64,000 nucleotides of DNA from Streptomyces sp. NBC_01260 (GTDB taxonomy: Bacteria; Actinomycetota; Actinomycetes; Streptomycetales; Streptomycetaceae). This document shows positions 26,918 to 36,890 of the stretch, in pieces. Where the stretch lies: positions 62,001 to 126,000 of the forward strand of contig NZ_CP108464.1 in the NCBI RefSeq assembly GCF_036226405.1, read 5' to 3'. Position numbers and translations under genes: made by a program. The notes under the pieces were generated by a model. It was given only the letters and a program-made list of their open reading frames with translations, did no database searches and was not told the DNA's origin. The stretch's first letter is position 1; every line of letters begins with the position of its first letter.

Positions 26918-27019
26918 GTTCCAGCCGGGACGGGCGAAGCGGCCGGAATCCCTGCCCGCCCCGGACCGGCGCTGACACACTCGTCACTTCCGGATCACCG
27001 AACGTCGACGGAGGATGCG

Positions 27020-27364
27020 TTGAGCCAGCCGGAGCAGCCCTGGCAGCCGGGCCCGAACGACCTGCCCTTCACCACCCACCTGATCAACCCGCACGGCGAC
27101 CGGCATCTCGGCTTCAACGATGTCGAGGGCCGGTACTACCGGCTGTGGCAGCACAAGGCCCCTGAGCGGCTCCACACCGGCGACGCCATCTTCTTGCGCC
27201 CCAGCGACATCAACCAGATCATCAGCTACGCCATGACCTGGGTCCGCAACCACCCCGATGACCCCCGCGGCCACGAACTCATCGACGAAGTCGCCGCCGG
27301 CGCCAAGGGCATCGTCATGCACTTCGCAACCTTATCGACGGCTGCCTCACCGAGACCGGCCTGA
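27020..27364 (+). CDS. Uncharacterised small soluble protein
   Basis: 114 residues from TTG 27020, chosen because GGAGG lies six bases upstream; the in-frame extension upstream has no codon-usage support. The sequence (NDLPFTTHLINPHGDRHLGF, DVEGRYYRLWQHKAPERLHT, PSDINQIISYAMTWVRNHP) has regular high-GC3 coding character but matches no family I recognise. Confidence 0.6.
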   Translation: MSQPEQPWQPGPNDLPFTTHLINPHGDRHLGFNDVEGRYYRLWQHKAPERLHTGDAIFLRPSDINQIISYAMTWVRNHPDDPRGHELIDEVAAGAKGIVMHFATLSTAASPRPA

Positions 27365-27472
27365 CCATCAGATCCGCATGACGACACCACGAGTTAAATC
27401 TCAGTAGTTGCTGAGCGCGGAGGCGCAGGGAAGAGGTGGACACGTCCACGCCGGACGGGTAAACAATCATGT

Positions 27473-27530
27473 GAAGCCTCTGGTGGAGACGGTTCTCTCG
27501 GTCGAAAACCCATCTACCAGGGGCTTCACC
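27473..27530. repeat. Imperfect long inverted repeat, possible IS-end or MITE remnant
   Basis: GTGAAGCCTCTGGTGGAGA on the left pairs imperfectly with TCTACCAGGGGCTTCAC on the right around a 20-base centre. There is no coding content. It resembles two joined transposon ends. Confidence 0.5.
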
Positions 27531-27583
27531 ACGTTTTCAGCCCAACTGCTCAACAAGCCACCCAGATCGGAAATGGGCTCACT

Positions 27584-27829
27584 GTGACAGAGGTCAAAGT
27601 CACCTACGACAAGTCCGTGGACGCAGCGTACGTGTACTTCACCGAACCCCAGGTCCGCGCACGGTCTGCGCACATGTATCCCTGCGCTCCGGTGGACGTC
27701 GACGGCATGATCAACCTCGACTTCGACGAGCACGGCCGCCTCATCGGCATCGAGGTGTTGGCGGCCGGTTCAAAACTGCCCGAGTACCTGCTCAAGTCCG
27801 CGGAGCGGCTGGACGCCGACGACATATGA
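27584..27829 (+). CDS. DUF2283 domain protein
   Basis: 81 residues from GTG 27584. The whole protein is the DUF2283 fold: VTYDKSVDAAYVYFTEPQVR, then GMINLDFDEHGRLIGIEVL and AGSKLPEYLL. Function is unknown for the family; members often sit near mobile elements and toxin-antitoxin loci, but no partner is visible here. Confidence 0.85.
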   Translation: MTEVKVTYDKSVDAAYVYFTEPQVRARSAHMYPCAPVDVDGMINLDFDEHGRLIGIEVLAAGSKLPEYLLKSAERLDADDI

Positions 27830-28119
27830 AGCAGTCAAGCACGGCGATCGCCCCACCCGCCACGCTCTGCCGCAGGTTGGAAAAGGCTCACTGTCTGGTC
27901 GATAACGCCGCCAGATGTGGAACCAGGCCCCATCGATCCTCTCCCCATCCACCATCCGATATGTCGGTCCCCGCCAAGTCATGGACGCGCGCTATCGCCT
28001 GCGAGACGATCATGGGAGTGCCACGGGAGTCCACAGGCCGCTGCTTCCTGCCCGGGCGGAGAGGCCGGGTAGCAGAAGGCCTCAGACTGCGACGGAGAGC
28101 AGGTCCACCACGAAGACTA

Positions 28120-29205
28120 GGGCGTGTATCGAGTCGGGATCAATCGACGGTCCGGGTGAGGTCTTTGATCCAGATCATCGAGGCACGCAGTTGCAGGCCG
28201 GCAAGGTAGCTCTCGGGGGTCTTGTCGTAGCGGGTGGCGATGCCGCGCCACGCCTTGAGCTTGTTGATCAGGCGCTCGACAGTGTTGCGTTCCTTGTACA
28301 GGTCGGTGTCGTGGGTGAGGGGTCGGCCGCCCTGGCGGCCCTTGTTCTTCCGGTGGGTGGTCTGGTCCTTCTTCTCAGGGATGACAGCCTTGATGTTTCG
28401 TCTGCGCCGGTAGGCGCGGTTGCCGCGGGAGGAGTACGCCTTGTCGCCGGCGACGGCGCCGGGCCGGGTGCGGGGTCGGCCGGCCGGGCCGCGGACCCGC
28501 AGCTTGTCCAGGACCGGGATGAACTGCGGGCTGTCGGCGGCCTGGCCCACGGTCAGGGTCAGTACGAGCGGTCGGCACTTGCGGTCGCAGGCGATGTGTA
28601 CCTTGCTGGTCTGGCCGCCCCGCGAGCGTCCGAGCAGGGCGGCTTTCAACCGGAGCTTGCGGCGGTGCCGGAGGCGTCTTCGCGCGGCGACGCCATCGGC
28701 GCCCGGTCCGGTTTGTTCTTCTTCGGTGCCCCCTTTGACCGGACCTTCTCTTCCTCCGCGGCCTTCTCCAGGGCGTCGAGCACGCCGGGGGCCAGACGCA
28801 TACCGGCCGCGTCCTGGTGGGCCCGGGCGGTGGTGGAGTCCACGCTGACCAGGGAGAGGTCCACCTCACCCCGCGCGGCCGCCTGCGCGATCAGCCCTTC
28901 CAGCAGGGTCTCGAAGACTCCGGCGTCCCGCCACTGCCGGAAGCGGTTGTGCACGGTGGACCACGGGCCGAACTCGGCCGGCATCTCCCGCCACTGCGCT
29001 CCCGAGCGGAACTTCCAGATCACGCCCTCGAACTGCTGCCGAAGTCGTGCGGGATACGGACCGTACTCGCCGATCGGCAGGTACGGCTCGACGTACTCCC
29101 ACTCCTGGTCCGTCAGTTGCCGCCGTGTCATACACACCGGACTACCCGATCCACCCGCTCCACGAGAACAAAACCCACAGATTGATCACGACCCGATACA
29201 CGCCC
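28120..29205 (-). mobile_element. IS5-family element inserted in the FKBP gene
   Basis: 1086 bp. Terminal inverted repeats start GGGCGTGTATCG and agree over about 26 bp with two mismatches. TA duplications lie at 28118-28119 and 29206-29207. It differs from the 1004-bp IS5 copies at 4601 and 56131. Confidence 0.9.
28140..29137 (-). CDS. IS5-family transposase in two overlapping frames
   Basis: The first frame (29137-28646) has the N-terminal domain (RRQLTDQEWEYVEPYLPIGE) and first catalytic Asp (SLVSVDSTTARAHQDAAG). The second (28649-28140) has LLGRSRGGQTSKVHIACD, VAGDKAYSSRGNRAYRRR and LYKERNTVERLINKLKAWRG. They overlap as ATGA at 28646-28649. Such split transposases normally work by ribosomal frameshifting, so this one may be active. 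Confidence 0.85.
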
Positions 29206-29550
29206 TAGTGTCGAGCCCGCCGGGATCAACGGCGAGGGTGACTGGTTGCCGTAGCCGAGGTGCGGGGGAACGCTGATCTCGCGCCGGCCGCCGACCTTCA
29301 TCCCTCTGACCCCGCGGTCCCAGCCCTTGATGACCTTGCCACCGCCCACGGCGAACTTGAACGTCTGGCCCCGGTCCCAGGAGGTGTCGAATTCCTTTCC
29401 AGACTCGAAGGTGACCCCGACGTAGTGAACCTGGACAACCCTGCCCGGCTTCGCCTCAAGCCCGTCCCCGACGACGAGGTCGCGGATTGTCAGCTCGGTG
29501 GGAGCGTCACCCTCCGGAAGGTCGATCTCGGGCTTCGTCAGATCACTCAT

Positions 29551-30040
29551 TGCAGCCTCATTCGCTCGCCGCCGGAAGCCCTCATACAGACCAGCCAGGC
29601 GCATGGTCACTCTCTGCAGTAGATCACCATGCTGCCGTGAACGCTGATCTCCTGGAGTACATCAAGCCCAACGGAGCACGATGCTCAGCGTGGCTGGGCG
29701 TGCTACGTCATCGGTACGCTGCGCTCGTACTCGATGATGGCGAGGCCCTGCCCCCCGCGTCCGCGGGTATGGCCCCGGGTCTGACCGCGCCGGGGCTGGA
29801 ATGGGCTGCGTAGCCACGTCGGCGGCGGGGCGGGTCAGGTAAGGGGCCGCACCGGCTTCCCGGCCCGCCTGGCCTGCATGGCCTGCAGTATCCGGGAGGC
29901 GTAGTCCAGGGTGGTGTTGTCGGCGAGGAGGTGGGCCGCACCAGCTTCCCGATCCACCCTGGCCAGAGCCTCGGCCGACTGCTGGAGGAGACCGGTGTCC
30001 TCCAGCATCCCGTGTTCGAGACACCCACTGATGTGGCTCG
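29551..30040. other. Region without an intact gene; minus-strand coding remnant at its right end
   Basis: From about 30040 back to 29835 the minus strand reads GLLQQSAEALARVDREAGAA, HLLADNTTLDYASRILQAMQ before a stop, with coding-like codon use but no recognised family. The rest (29551-29830) shows nothing convincing. Confidence 0.35.
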
Positions 30041-30041
30041 T

Positions 30042-30524
30042 TTCACTCTCCTGCGCGTGGCGTATGCCGGCTGGAAGGCCATGGCGGAGGAGGGCGACTC
30101 TTCCACGGTGATGGAGCTGATACGGCAGCTCACCGACAAGATGTTCACCGACCCGCACGATCCCGGAAGCGTCTGGGAGCGGATCTATGCCGGGCTGATC
30201 CCACGCCTCGCGGGCGTCGCAAGCGATACCCTCCATCGACAGCAACAGGACGAGGCTGCCGCCATCATGGCTGTCGGCCTCCCCTTGTTCGAGCAGGATC
30301 CGACGCTCCGCGACGAATTCACCCTCGCCCGTTGCCATGCCCTGTTGTTCCTGTCCTCCGACCCCGTCTATGGGAACCTCGCCGGGCGCTGCACTAGCGG
30401 GCTCCTTGCCGGAGGGCTTGTCTCCGTCCGCCTGCAGCCTGAACCGACGACAGCACAGACGCGCCCTGCCTCTGGCCGCAAGCAGCCCCACAGCACCAGC
30501 CGAGCCCGGCAACGCAAACGCTGA
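30042..30524 (+). pseudogene. Unidentified gene fragment
   Basis: From about 30042 a strongly coding frame reads DVARFTLLRVAYAGWKAMAE, LIRQLTDKMFTDPHDPGSVW and DEFTLARCHALLFLSS, mostly helical. The open frame begins at 29931, but codon character is poor before 30040, where a minus-strand remnant overlaps. The last 50 residues are low-complexity and probably not native. No family is recognised. Confidence 0.4.
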
Positions 30525-30639
30525 GCAGTGAACAATCCTGCGCTGCGCTCCGGCAGCGGCACAGGCAGGGATGGGCCAGGCGCGGGCAAAACCGTCTCCG
30601 TCCACACCGTCCTGCACGGCATCGCCCCCTCGAAACACG

Positions 30640-30684
30640 AAGCGGTACTCGGACGAGTACAAGCGGCACGCGATCGAGCTCGTG
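30640..30684 (+). pseudogene. N-terminal scrap of an IS3-family OrfA
   Basis: About 15 codons read KRYSDEYKRHAIELV, the conserved opening of IS3 OrfA proteins, cut off by the IS6 end at 30685. Confidence 0.5.
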
Positions 30685-30906
30685 GGCGTTGTCACGTTGG
30701 TGGGGTGTTGAGCGATTGAGGGCGCGTCAGGGGCGTGTAGGGGTCGGGCGGGGGCCTGGGTCACCCTGTGGTGGGCGGGGCGGGGCGGTGATCTGGTCCC
30801 AGATCGCGAAGCGAGTGGTTATCTCGGCGCGGTATTCGGTGGCGGTCATCAGGTGGCGGCGGGGTCGGAAGTGGGTTGAGATGCCGCTGAACGCGGCCAG
30901 GAACCG
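30685..30906 (-). mobile_element. IS6-family 3'-end fragment
   Basis: Begins with GGCGTTGTCACGTTGG, the terminal repeat of the fuller IS6 element at 34769-35632, and is a near-identical, inverted copy of that element's last 220 bp (transposase C-terminus and end). Identity stops at AGGAACCG (30906). Confidence 0.8.
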
Positions 30907-31549
30907 GAGGGAGGCCTCCTGGTCACTTCCACGCGTGAAACTGAGATGGCCAGCTGAGCCGCAGCGCCTAGGCAGCTAAGGGCTGTCCGACAGGTTGCAC
31001 CATGGTCCGTCTCAGCCAAGGTCGAGCGTTCTCACTCAATCTTGAGCGAGACCCCGCGCAGCCGCACTGGTCGCCGTGAGAAATCGCTGCTGCCCGTTCC
31101 GGAGGATGGGGTCAGGCATTGCGGGCACTGGCACAGGCTGCTGACCGTTCTGAGCCTCCTGCGCCCGAGCGGGCATCATCATTCCCCAGGACTGCGAGCT
31201 GTGAGACTCGAACGGCTGTCCTTCGATGCGTGTCCCGTCGATGATGACTCGATGATGCCCAGAACGGGAACCGGCGCGGAGAGCCGTTCGACAGGTGCCT
31301 CGTAGGTGAGGGGCTACTGAGCGGTCATCGTGTGATCCCCGGTAGAGCGTCGGCTGTGGCGGCAATCCGGCTGTGGCTCGGGGCATGACCCGACGGCTTG
31401 GACCCAGTTCGCCCATCCGAAGGTGAATCGCCTCGCCGTCCGGGCCTCCGGCTGAGTTCCGGGAACCGGGAACGGAGCGCTGCCGGGCGGACGTGTTCCG
31501 GTCCGGCCGGCAGCGCGGGGATGTGCGGGCGGAGGGGGTGACCCGTACG
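30907..31549. other. Non-coding or decayed stretch
   Basis: About 640 bp between the IS6 fragment and the beta-helix gene. Short frames on both strands lack motifs. Nothing is supported. Confidence 0.45.
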
Positions 31550-34426
31550 TCAGCTCCGCACGATGAAGCCGTCCACGATCATGTACTGCCCGGTCTTCAT
31601 CGTTCCTGTGAGGGTGTGCACCCCGGCCGGGAGACCGCTGACCGAGTAGAGCTTCTGCTGGTACTGACGGGAGCCGCTCGTGGCGTCGACCGTCTCCCGG
31701 TGGACGCCGTCGACGGCGATGTCGATCGTTCCCTCGTCCGAGTTCAGCTCGGTGAGGAAGTCCGCTCCGGTGCCGTTGAAGGTGATGGTGAAGGACTCGC
31801 CGATGGTGGTGGTGGCGTCGATGTCGTTCTGAAACGAGTCCTGGCCGCCGGCCGTGGCACCGCGCCATCCCCAGCCGGTCCCGGTGTATGTCACGCCCGC
31901 GGTGTTGTTGTACTGCTGCGGCCCGGTGGGCTTGACGAGGCTGACGGTGGTGGCTGCCTGCGCACGCCAGACGCTCAGGGTGACGGCGCTGCCAGGGGCG
32001 AGCTTATTGTAGACGGTCCAGAAGCTGCCACGGTCCGTTACACCGGTCCCGTTCACGGACCGGATCACGTCGAGGGGACGCAGCCCCTGCTCGTAGGCGT
32101 ACGAGGTGGACGGTACGCCCTGGAGGTAGAGCCCGTCGAAGTCACCGAGTCCGACGGCCGACTGGGTGGCCTTGTCGTAGACCTGACGGGCGGTGGCGCC
32201 CATCAGCGGCTCGGGCTGGGTCTCGATCACGGTGTCGGGTTCCGGGGCGGCAGGCCAGCCGACCGCGGGGGATGTCGCCTCTCCCGGCCTCCCGGTGCCG
32301 AACCGGTTCATCGGGAAGCTGACGAACCCCAGGGCCTTGGCGGGTGAGTCCGCGGCCGGCGTGTAGTCCGTCATGCCGGGCGAGTCCCACGGCGATCCCC
32401 CGGCGAACCGCGGGTCCGCGGTCACCGAGTGGGTGTCCAGGCCGCTGGTGCGCCAGACACTGGGCAGGGCGACCGGCCGGCCGTTGTCCCAGAACAGGTT
32501 CTTGTCCGCGGTGTACTTGGCGGCGGCGGGATCGCTGCCGGTGAGCGAGTAGGGCGAGTCCGCCAGGATGATGTTCCTGCTGATGGCGTCGCCGTTGTCG
32601 CGGTGCGAGATCTGCTCGTAGACGGAGCCGCCCACGACGATGTTGTTCGTGACGGTCCGGTTGAACCCGTCGCGCAGCTTGATGCCCGCGCCCAGCAGCA
32701 GGTTGTTCTTCACGACGTAGTTGCTCGAACCGTCGTCCAGGTCGACCGCCCACTCGCTGTTGTGCCAGATCCGGTTGTTGCTGATGGTGATCGGCTGGAC
32801 AACGTCGAGCTGCGAGTAGCTCTTCTGCAGGGCGTCGGACTCCGCGCTGGGGTTGATGCCGGGCCCGGCGATGGGCCAGTACCTGTCCCGGCCCCAGGCG
32901 TTGACCGGCCCGTGGTCCGACGTCTCCTTCACGCAGTCGAAGATGTCGTTGTCCTGGATCCGGTGGCCGCCCCAGGTGCCGTCGTTGACGTTGACGCAGG
33001 ACCGCGGGCTGCCGTGGATGGTGTTGTGGGCGACGGTGACCCGGCTGCTCATCGAGATGTTGACACCGGCGCTCTGCTTCTCGAACCGTCCCATGTCCGC
33101 CATGCTGTTGTGGCTGACGTCGATGTCGCGGGGGTAGTCGTCGGTCCTGGGGCCGGGGGCCAGGTCCGTGGGCGGATCGACCATGTGCGCCCAGGTCGAG
33201 GGGTTCCGTACGGCCTGGGTGGAGCCCACCACCTGTACGTCGCTCGCGCCGGACCCGGTGAAGCTGTTCCCGGTGACGGCGTCGCCCTTGTTGTAGCCGT
33301 CGATGAAGACACCGTTGCCGCCGACCTGGGCGAAGGAGGAGCGGGAGACAGTGATGTTTCTGGCGTTCTTGATGTGGACGGCCCCGGCCCGCGCCACCGC
33401 CCAGTCACCGAGCTGCAGTGGCTCGTACGGGGTGTCGAAGAGAGTCCGGTGCGTCGCGGTGTAGGTGAAGCCGTCGAAGGTGAGGTCATGGACGGGGCGG
33501 GAAGCGGACGCGCCCTCGACCCGGACGAGTTCGTCCAGTTCGGCGGTGTCCACCGTGGACTTCGACAGATCGGTGCCGGCCGACGGGATCACGTACAGCT
33601 TCCCGGCGTCCTTGTCGTAGAACCACTCCCCGGGTGCGTCGAGTTCCTCGAACACGCCCTCCGCGACAACGTGCGCGGTGTCCACGTCGCCGCCCCGGTT
33701 GTTGTCGCCGACCCACTTCAGCGTGAGTCCGGACCCGTCGCGCCCGGTGATCGTGTAGTCGTTGCCTCCCCAGTGGGAGGAGTGCAGGCCGCGGATGTCG
33801 CCGGTGGACGGGTTCTTCCACTGCACGGAACGGGAGTTGAGGATGGCCATGGTGGTCGAGCCGTTGAGCACGGCCGTGTCCGGGTCGAAATTGGGGTAGC
33901 GGGCGAGCACCTGCCTGGCGCCGCCCACGAACAGCCCGTCGATCTTCCGGTGCGCACCGATGTCCGCCACCCGGATCGCGCTGTTGTGCTGGTCGGCCTT
34001 CCATCTGGCCGTCACCCTGCGGCCCCCGCTGAGCACGGCTCGCTCTCCGGGGTAGGAGGAGTAGGTCACCGGGGCGGACGCGCTGCCCGAGTCCGCGGCG
34101 CTGAACTTCATGGTGGCGGCGAGGTGGTAGGTGCCGCCGCGGACCCACACATGAACAGGGTGGCCTGCCCTGGAGGCCTCCCTCGCGGAGACCTGCGCGG
34201 CCGCCAGGGTCAGCAGGGGTTTGCTGGTCGACTGTCCGGTGTTCCGGTCGCTGCCGGACGCCGATACGTAGATGTTCCTGTCCGAAGGGGCGTGGGCCGC
34301 CGCCGCGGTGCCCGCGGTGAGCGCGGGGACCGCGCCCACGGTCACCGAGGCGAGGACCGCCGCCGTCGCAAGCCGCCGTTTCCGGGTGGCTCTGCTTCCT
34401 GGTCTGCCGTCTGAACTGCGGTGCAC
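31550..34426 (-). CDS. Secreted right-handed beta-helix protein with PDZ and C-terminal carbohydrate-binding-like domain
   Basis: 958 residues from GTG 34426, with GGGAG seven bases upstream. The signal peptide (RKRRLATAAVLASVTVGAVP... ending TAAAAHA) predicts secretion. A pectate-lyase-like beta-helix (about 50-720) shows the usual NIYVSASGSDRNTGQSTSKP opening and repeated Asn-ladder segments (NNRIWHNS, KNNLLLGA, TNNIVVGG). A PDZ-like segment (about 765-845: YAYEQGLRPLDVIRSVNGTG) and a beta-sandwich end (GESFTITFNGTGADFL) follow. The likely role is polysaccharide cleavage or binding; the substrate is not evident. The gene lies between inverted IS6 ends. Confidence 0.88.
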   Translation of the reverse strand: MHRSSDGRPGSRATRKRRLATAAVLASVTVGAVPALTAGTAAAAHAPSDRNIYVSASGSDRNTGQSTSKPLLTLAAAQVSAREASRAGHPVHVWVRGGTYHLAATMKFSAADSGSASAPVTYSSYPGERAVLSGGRRVTARWKADQHNSAIRVADIGAHRKIDGLFVGGARQVLARYPNFDPDTAVLNGSTTMAILNSRSVQWKNPSTGDIRGLHSSHWGGNDYTITGRDGSGLTLKWVGDNNRGGDVDTAHVVAEGVFEELDAPGEWFYDKDAGKLYVIPSAGTDLSKSTVDTAELDELVRVEGASASRPVHDLTFDGFTYTATHRTLFDTPYEPLQLGDWAVARAGAVHIKNARNITVSRSSFAQVGGNGVFIDGYNKGDAVTGNSFTGSGASDVQVVGSTQAVRNPSTWAHMVDPPTDLAPGPRTDDYPRDIDVSHNSMADMGRFEKQSAGVNISMSSRVTVAHNTIHGSPRSCVNVNDGTWGGHRIQDNDIFDCVKETSDHGPVNAWGRDRYWPIAGPGINPSAESDALQKSYSQLDVVQPITISNNRIWHNSEWAVDLDDGSSNYVVKNNLLLGAGIKLRDGFNRTVTNNIVVGGSVYEQISHRDNGDAISRNIILADSPYSLTGSDPAAAKYTADKNLFWDNGRPVALPSVWRTSGLDTHSVTADPRFAGGSPWDSPGMTDYTPAADSPAKALGFVSFPMNRFGTGRPGEATSPAVGWPAAPEPDTVIETQPEPLMGATARQVYDKATQSAVGLGDFDGLYLQGVPSTSYAYEQGLRPLDVIRSVNGTGVTDRGSFWTVYNKLAPGSAVTLSVWRAQAATTVSLVKPTGPQQYNNTAGVTYTGTGWGWRGATAGGQDSFQNDIDATTTIGESFTITFNGTGADFLTELNSDEGTIDIAVDGVHRETVDATSGSRQYQQKLYSVSGLPAGVHTLTGTMKTGQYMIVDGFIVRS

Positions 34427-34487
34427 GTCTGACTCCCTGACATGGTAGGGGCGAACTATCCAGCAGAAACGTCTGCCGCGACCATCT

Positions 34488-34508
34488 TTCATCGGATGTA
34501 TCGATGAA
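34488..34508. promoter_or_regulatory. Candidate operator upstream of the beta-helix gene
   Basis: Perfect palindrome TTCATCG-GATGTAT-CGATGAA, 62 bp upstream of the start. A partial repeat (CGATGTATC) recurs near 34659. The size suits a LacI- or GntR-type repressor responding to a sugar. Confidence 0.5.
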
Positions 34509-34768
34509 TTCACGACCGGGCGGAACTCTGCTATCCGCTTCATCCAAGTGTCAAGGGATCCGGCCAAACACGCTCTACTACAGCGAGTTCAGTTGACGCA
34601 GAGAGTCCCAACTCCCTCTTCTGCGCTGGATCAGCGATCTTCGCCCGCCATCAAGTTGTCCGATGTATCAGGGAAGATCGGAAGGGGACGTTCATGTGGA
34701 CCACCCCTTTCTGTGCCCTGGCGCACCGCGAGGGTTACTGCCGGCGTACACCCTTGAGCTCCCGCGGG

Positions 34769-35632
34769 GGCGTTGTCACGTTGGCTGACCGGCCTGGGAT
34801 GATCTTGGAGTTGGTCGTTCTGGGGAGGGGTTCGCTCGTGTCGTCCGCGCTGCCGTCGTACAAGGGGCACCGGCACCCGGTCGAGGTCATCGCGCACTGC
34901 GTGTGGCTGCACTTCCGCCTCCCGCTCAGCTTCCGCGAGGTCGAGGAACTGATGCTCGAGCGCGGTGTGCTCGTCTCCCACGAGACCGTCCGCCGCTGGT
35001 GCGCGAAGTTCGGCCAGGCCCACTCCAACGACCTGCGTCGCCGGCGACCCCGCCCCGGCGACAAGGGCATCTGGACGAGGTCTTCATCAAAATCAACGGA
35101 GAGCAGAAGTAGCTCTGTCGGGCCGTCGACGCCGACGGCAACGTGTTCGGCATCCTCCTGCAGGACCGCCGGCACACAGCCGCAGCCAGGCGTTTCTTCC
35201 GCCGCCTTATGAAGAAGACGTGTTCGGTGCCGCGGGTGGTGGTCACCGACAAGCTCCGCTCCTACGGCGCGGCCCACCGCGAGGTCCGGCCCTCGCTCAA
35301 GCACCGCTCCCACAAGCGCCTGAACAACCAGGCCGAGAACAGCCATCAGCCCACCCGGCAGCGCGAACGCGCCATGAAGGGCTTCCGTAGCGTCGGCGGA
35401 GCCCAGCGGTTCCTGGCCGCGTTCAGCGGCATCTCACCCCACTTCCGGCCCCGCCGCCACCTGATGACCGCCACCGAATACCGCGCCGAGATGACCACCC
35501 GCTTCGTGATCTGGGACCAGATCACCGGCGCCGCCGCCCCGCCCACCACAGCGTGACCCAGGCCCCCGCCCGACCCCTACACGCCCCTGACGCGCCCTCA
35601 ATCGCTCAACACCCCACCAACGTGACAACGCC
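34769..35632 (+). mobile_element. IS6-family insertion sequence (decayed)
   Basis: 864 bp bounded by perfect 16-bp inverted repeats GGCGTTGTCACGTTGG (34769-34784) and its complement (35617-35632). The flanking 8-bp sequences do not match, so no target duplication survives. Confidence 0.88.
34838..35556 (+). pseudogene. IS6-family transposase with frameshift and nonsense codon
   Basis: From GTG 34838: SSALPSYKGHRHPVEVIAHC, HFRLPLSFREVEELMLERGV, SHETVRRWCAKFG. At about 35066 one base is missing (expected GDKWHLDEVFIKINGEQKYL), and at 35110-35112 a TAG replaces the expected Tyr codon. The rest (ILLQDRRHTAAARRFFRRLM, VVTDKLRSYGAAHREV, NNQAENSHQPTRQRER, the DDE Asp and Glu) is intact to the stop. 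Two lesions make a non-functional copy. Confidence 0.88.
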
Positions 35633-35974
35633 TGCCGGACATCTCCGGTGCGCACCGGCCCGATCGAGTGGACCGCACCGGGTGCGCTCAGTGGCCGGCC
35701 TCCGGTCCGCGGTGCGGGCCGGGCTGCTGGGGGCGTGCGCGCGCTGGTCGTCCTCGCGCGCCGGGCGGGTGCGGGGGCGTCCTCGGGGTCGGTGTATTTC
35801 TTCGTCCTCGCGCGGGCTCCGTCGCCGGCCTTCGTGAAGGCGTCCTGCATGTGGCGCAGCTGCTCGGCGGTCCAGGCTGGTCAACGGCACGTTCGCCGCT
35901 CGGGACGCCGCCTGGTGGGGCTCCGGGACCGCATGCGCGTCGGACTCGGAAGTTTGGGTCCTGGTCCTCAAACT
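35633..35974. other. Junction sequence with an unidentified minus-strand remnant
   Basis: The minus strand near 35740-35850 reads [40 protein letters not shown], possibly the linker or end of an unknown protein. It ends at the Tn3 fragment. Confidence 0.3.
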
Positions 35975-36890
35975 TCATGACCGAGTACCACGCCCGCTAC
36001 GGCGGCAACGGCGTGATGGTGTTCTGGCACGTCGAGCGGAAGAACGTCTGTATCTACTCCCAGCTCAAGTCCTGTTCGTCGTCCGAGGTTGCGGCGATGA
36101 TCGCGGGCCTGCTGCAGCACTGCACGGATGCCGAGATCGAGTCGAACTACGTCGACACCCACGGTGCGAGCGTCGTCGGGTTCGCCTTCACGGAGCTGCT
36201 CAGCTTCCGGCTGCTGCCGCGGCCGAAGCACATCGGCAGCATCCGCCTGTACCGCCCGGACGACGCCCCGCCCGGCTGGCCCGCCCTCGGGGCCTCGCTG
36301 ACGCGGCCGATCCGCCGGGACCTCATCGCCCAGCAGTACGGCCAGATGATCAAGTACGCGACAGCCCTACGCCTCGGCACAGCGGAGGCCGAGCAGGCGC
36401 TGCGACGCTTCACCCGCGGCGGCCCCAAGCACCCCACCTACGCCGCGCTCGAAGAGCTCGGGCGCGCGGTCCGCACGGTCTTCGCCTGCGACTACCTGGC
36501 CAGCCCCGGTCTGCGCCGCGAGATCCACGGCGGCCTCCAGGTCGTGGAGAACTGGAACAGCGCGAACACCGTGCTCCGCTACGGCAAGGACGGCGCCCTG
36601 ACCGGCCCCGACAAGGAGCACGCCGAGACCTCCATGCCCCCCTGCACCTGCTCCAGTCCGCGCTCGTGCACGTCGACACCCTGCTGGTGCAGCAGGTCCT
36701 GGCCGAACCCGTGTGGGAGAAGAAGCTGAGCGGCGAGGACCGGCGCGGACTGACCGCGCTGTTCTGGTCCAACATCAACCCGTACGGCACCTTCCGCCTC
36801 GACATGAACAAGCGCCTCAACCTCAGGCCAGCCTCAGCCGCGCCCATCCCCGCAGGCCAGCGGACGCCGCCGACCGATCGAATCCAGTGA
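35975..36890 (+). pseudogene. Tn3-family transposase, C-terminal third, frameshifted
   Basis: Starts inside the catalytic core: [51 protein letters not shown]. Near 36631-36645 one base is lost (expected [16 protein letters not shown]) and the frame resumes [40 protein letters not shown] to the stop at 36890. About 700 N-terminal residues are missing. It is a relic of a Tn3-type transposon; a resolvase-like gene occurs 4.5 kb downstream. Confidence 0.9.

Larger units (their letters stand above)
28082..29550 (-). pseudogene. FKBP-type peptidyl-prolyl cis-trans isomerase, split by an IS element
   Basis: The 5' part (29550 to about 29206) encodes SDLTKPEIDLPEGDAPTELT, VVQVHYVGVTFESGKEFDTS, WDRGVRGMKVGGRREISVPP and ends at PAGSTL. 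The IS5-type element (28120-29205) follows, and across it the frame resumes VFVVDLLSVAV with a stop at 28082-28084. Removing the element and one TA copy restores a complete FKBP of about 124 residues. A single clean insertion therefore inactivated a protein-folding enzyme. Confidence 0.88.

Noticed and set aside
27584..27829. DUF2283 gene as an antitoxin
   Set aside because: No toxin-like partner is adjacent on either side; the family alone does not justify the call.
32429..34414. 661-residue open frame on the plus strand
   Set aside because: It is the antisense mirror of the beta-helix gene. The minus strand has a signal peptide, beta-helix repeats and a ribosome site; the plus frame is Val/Gly/Asp-rich with no motif.
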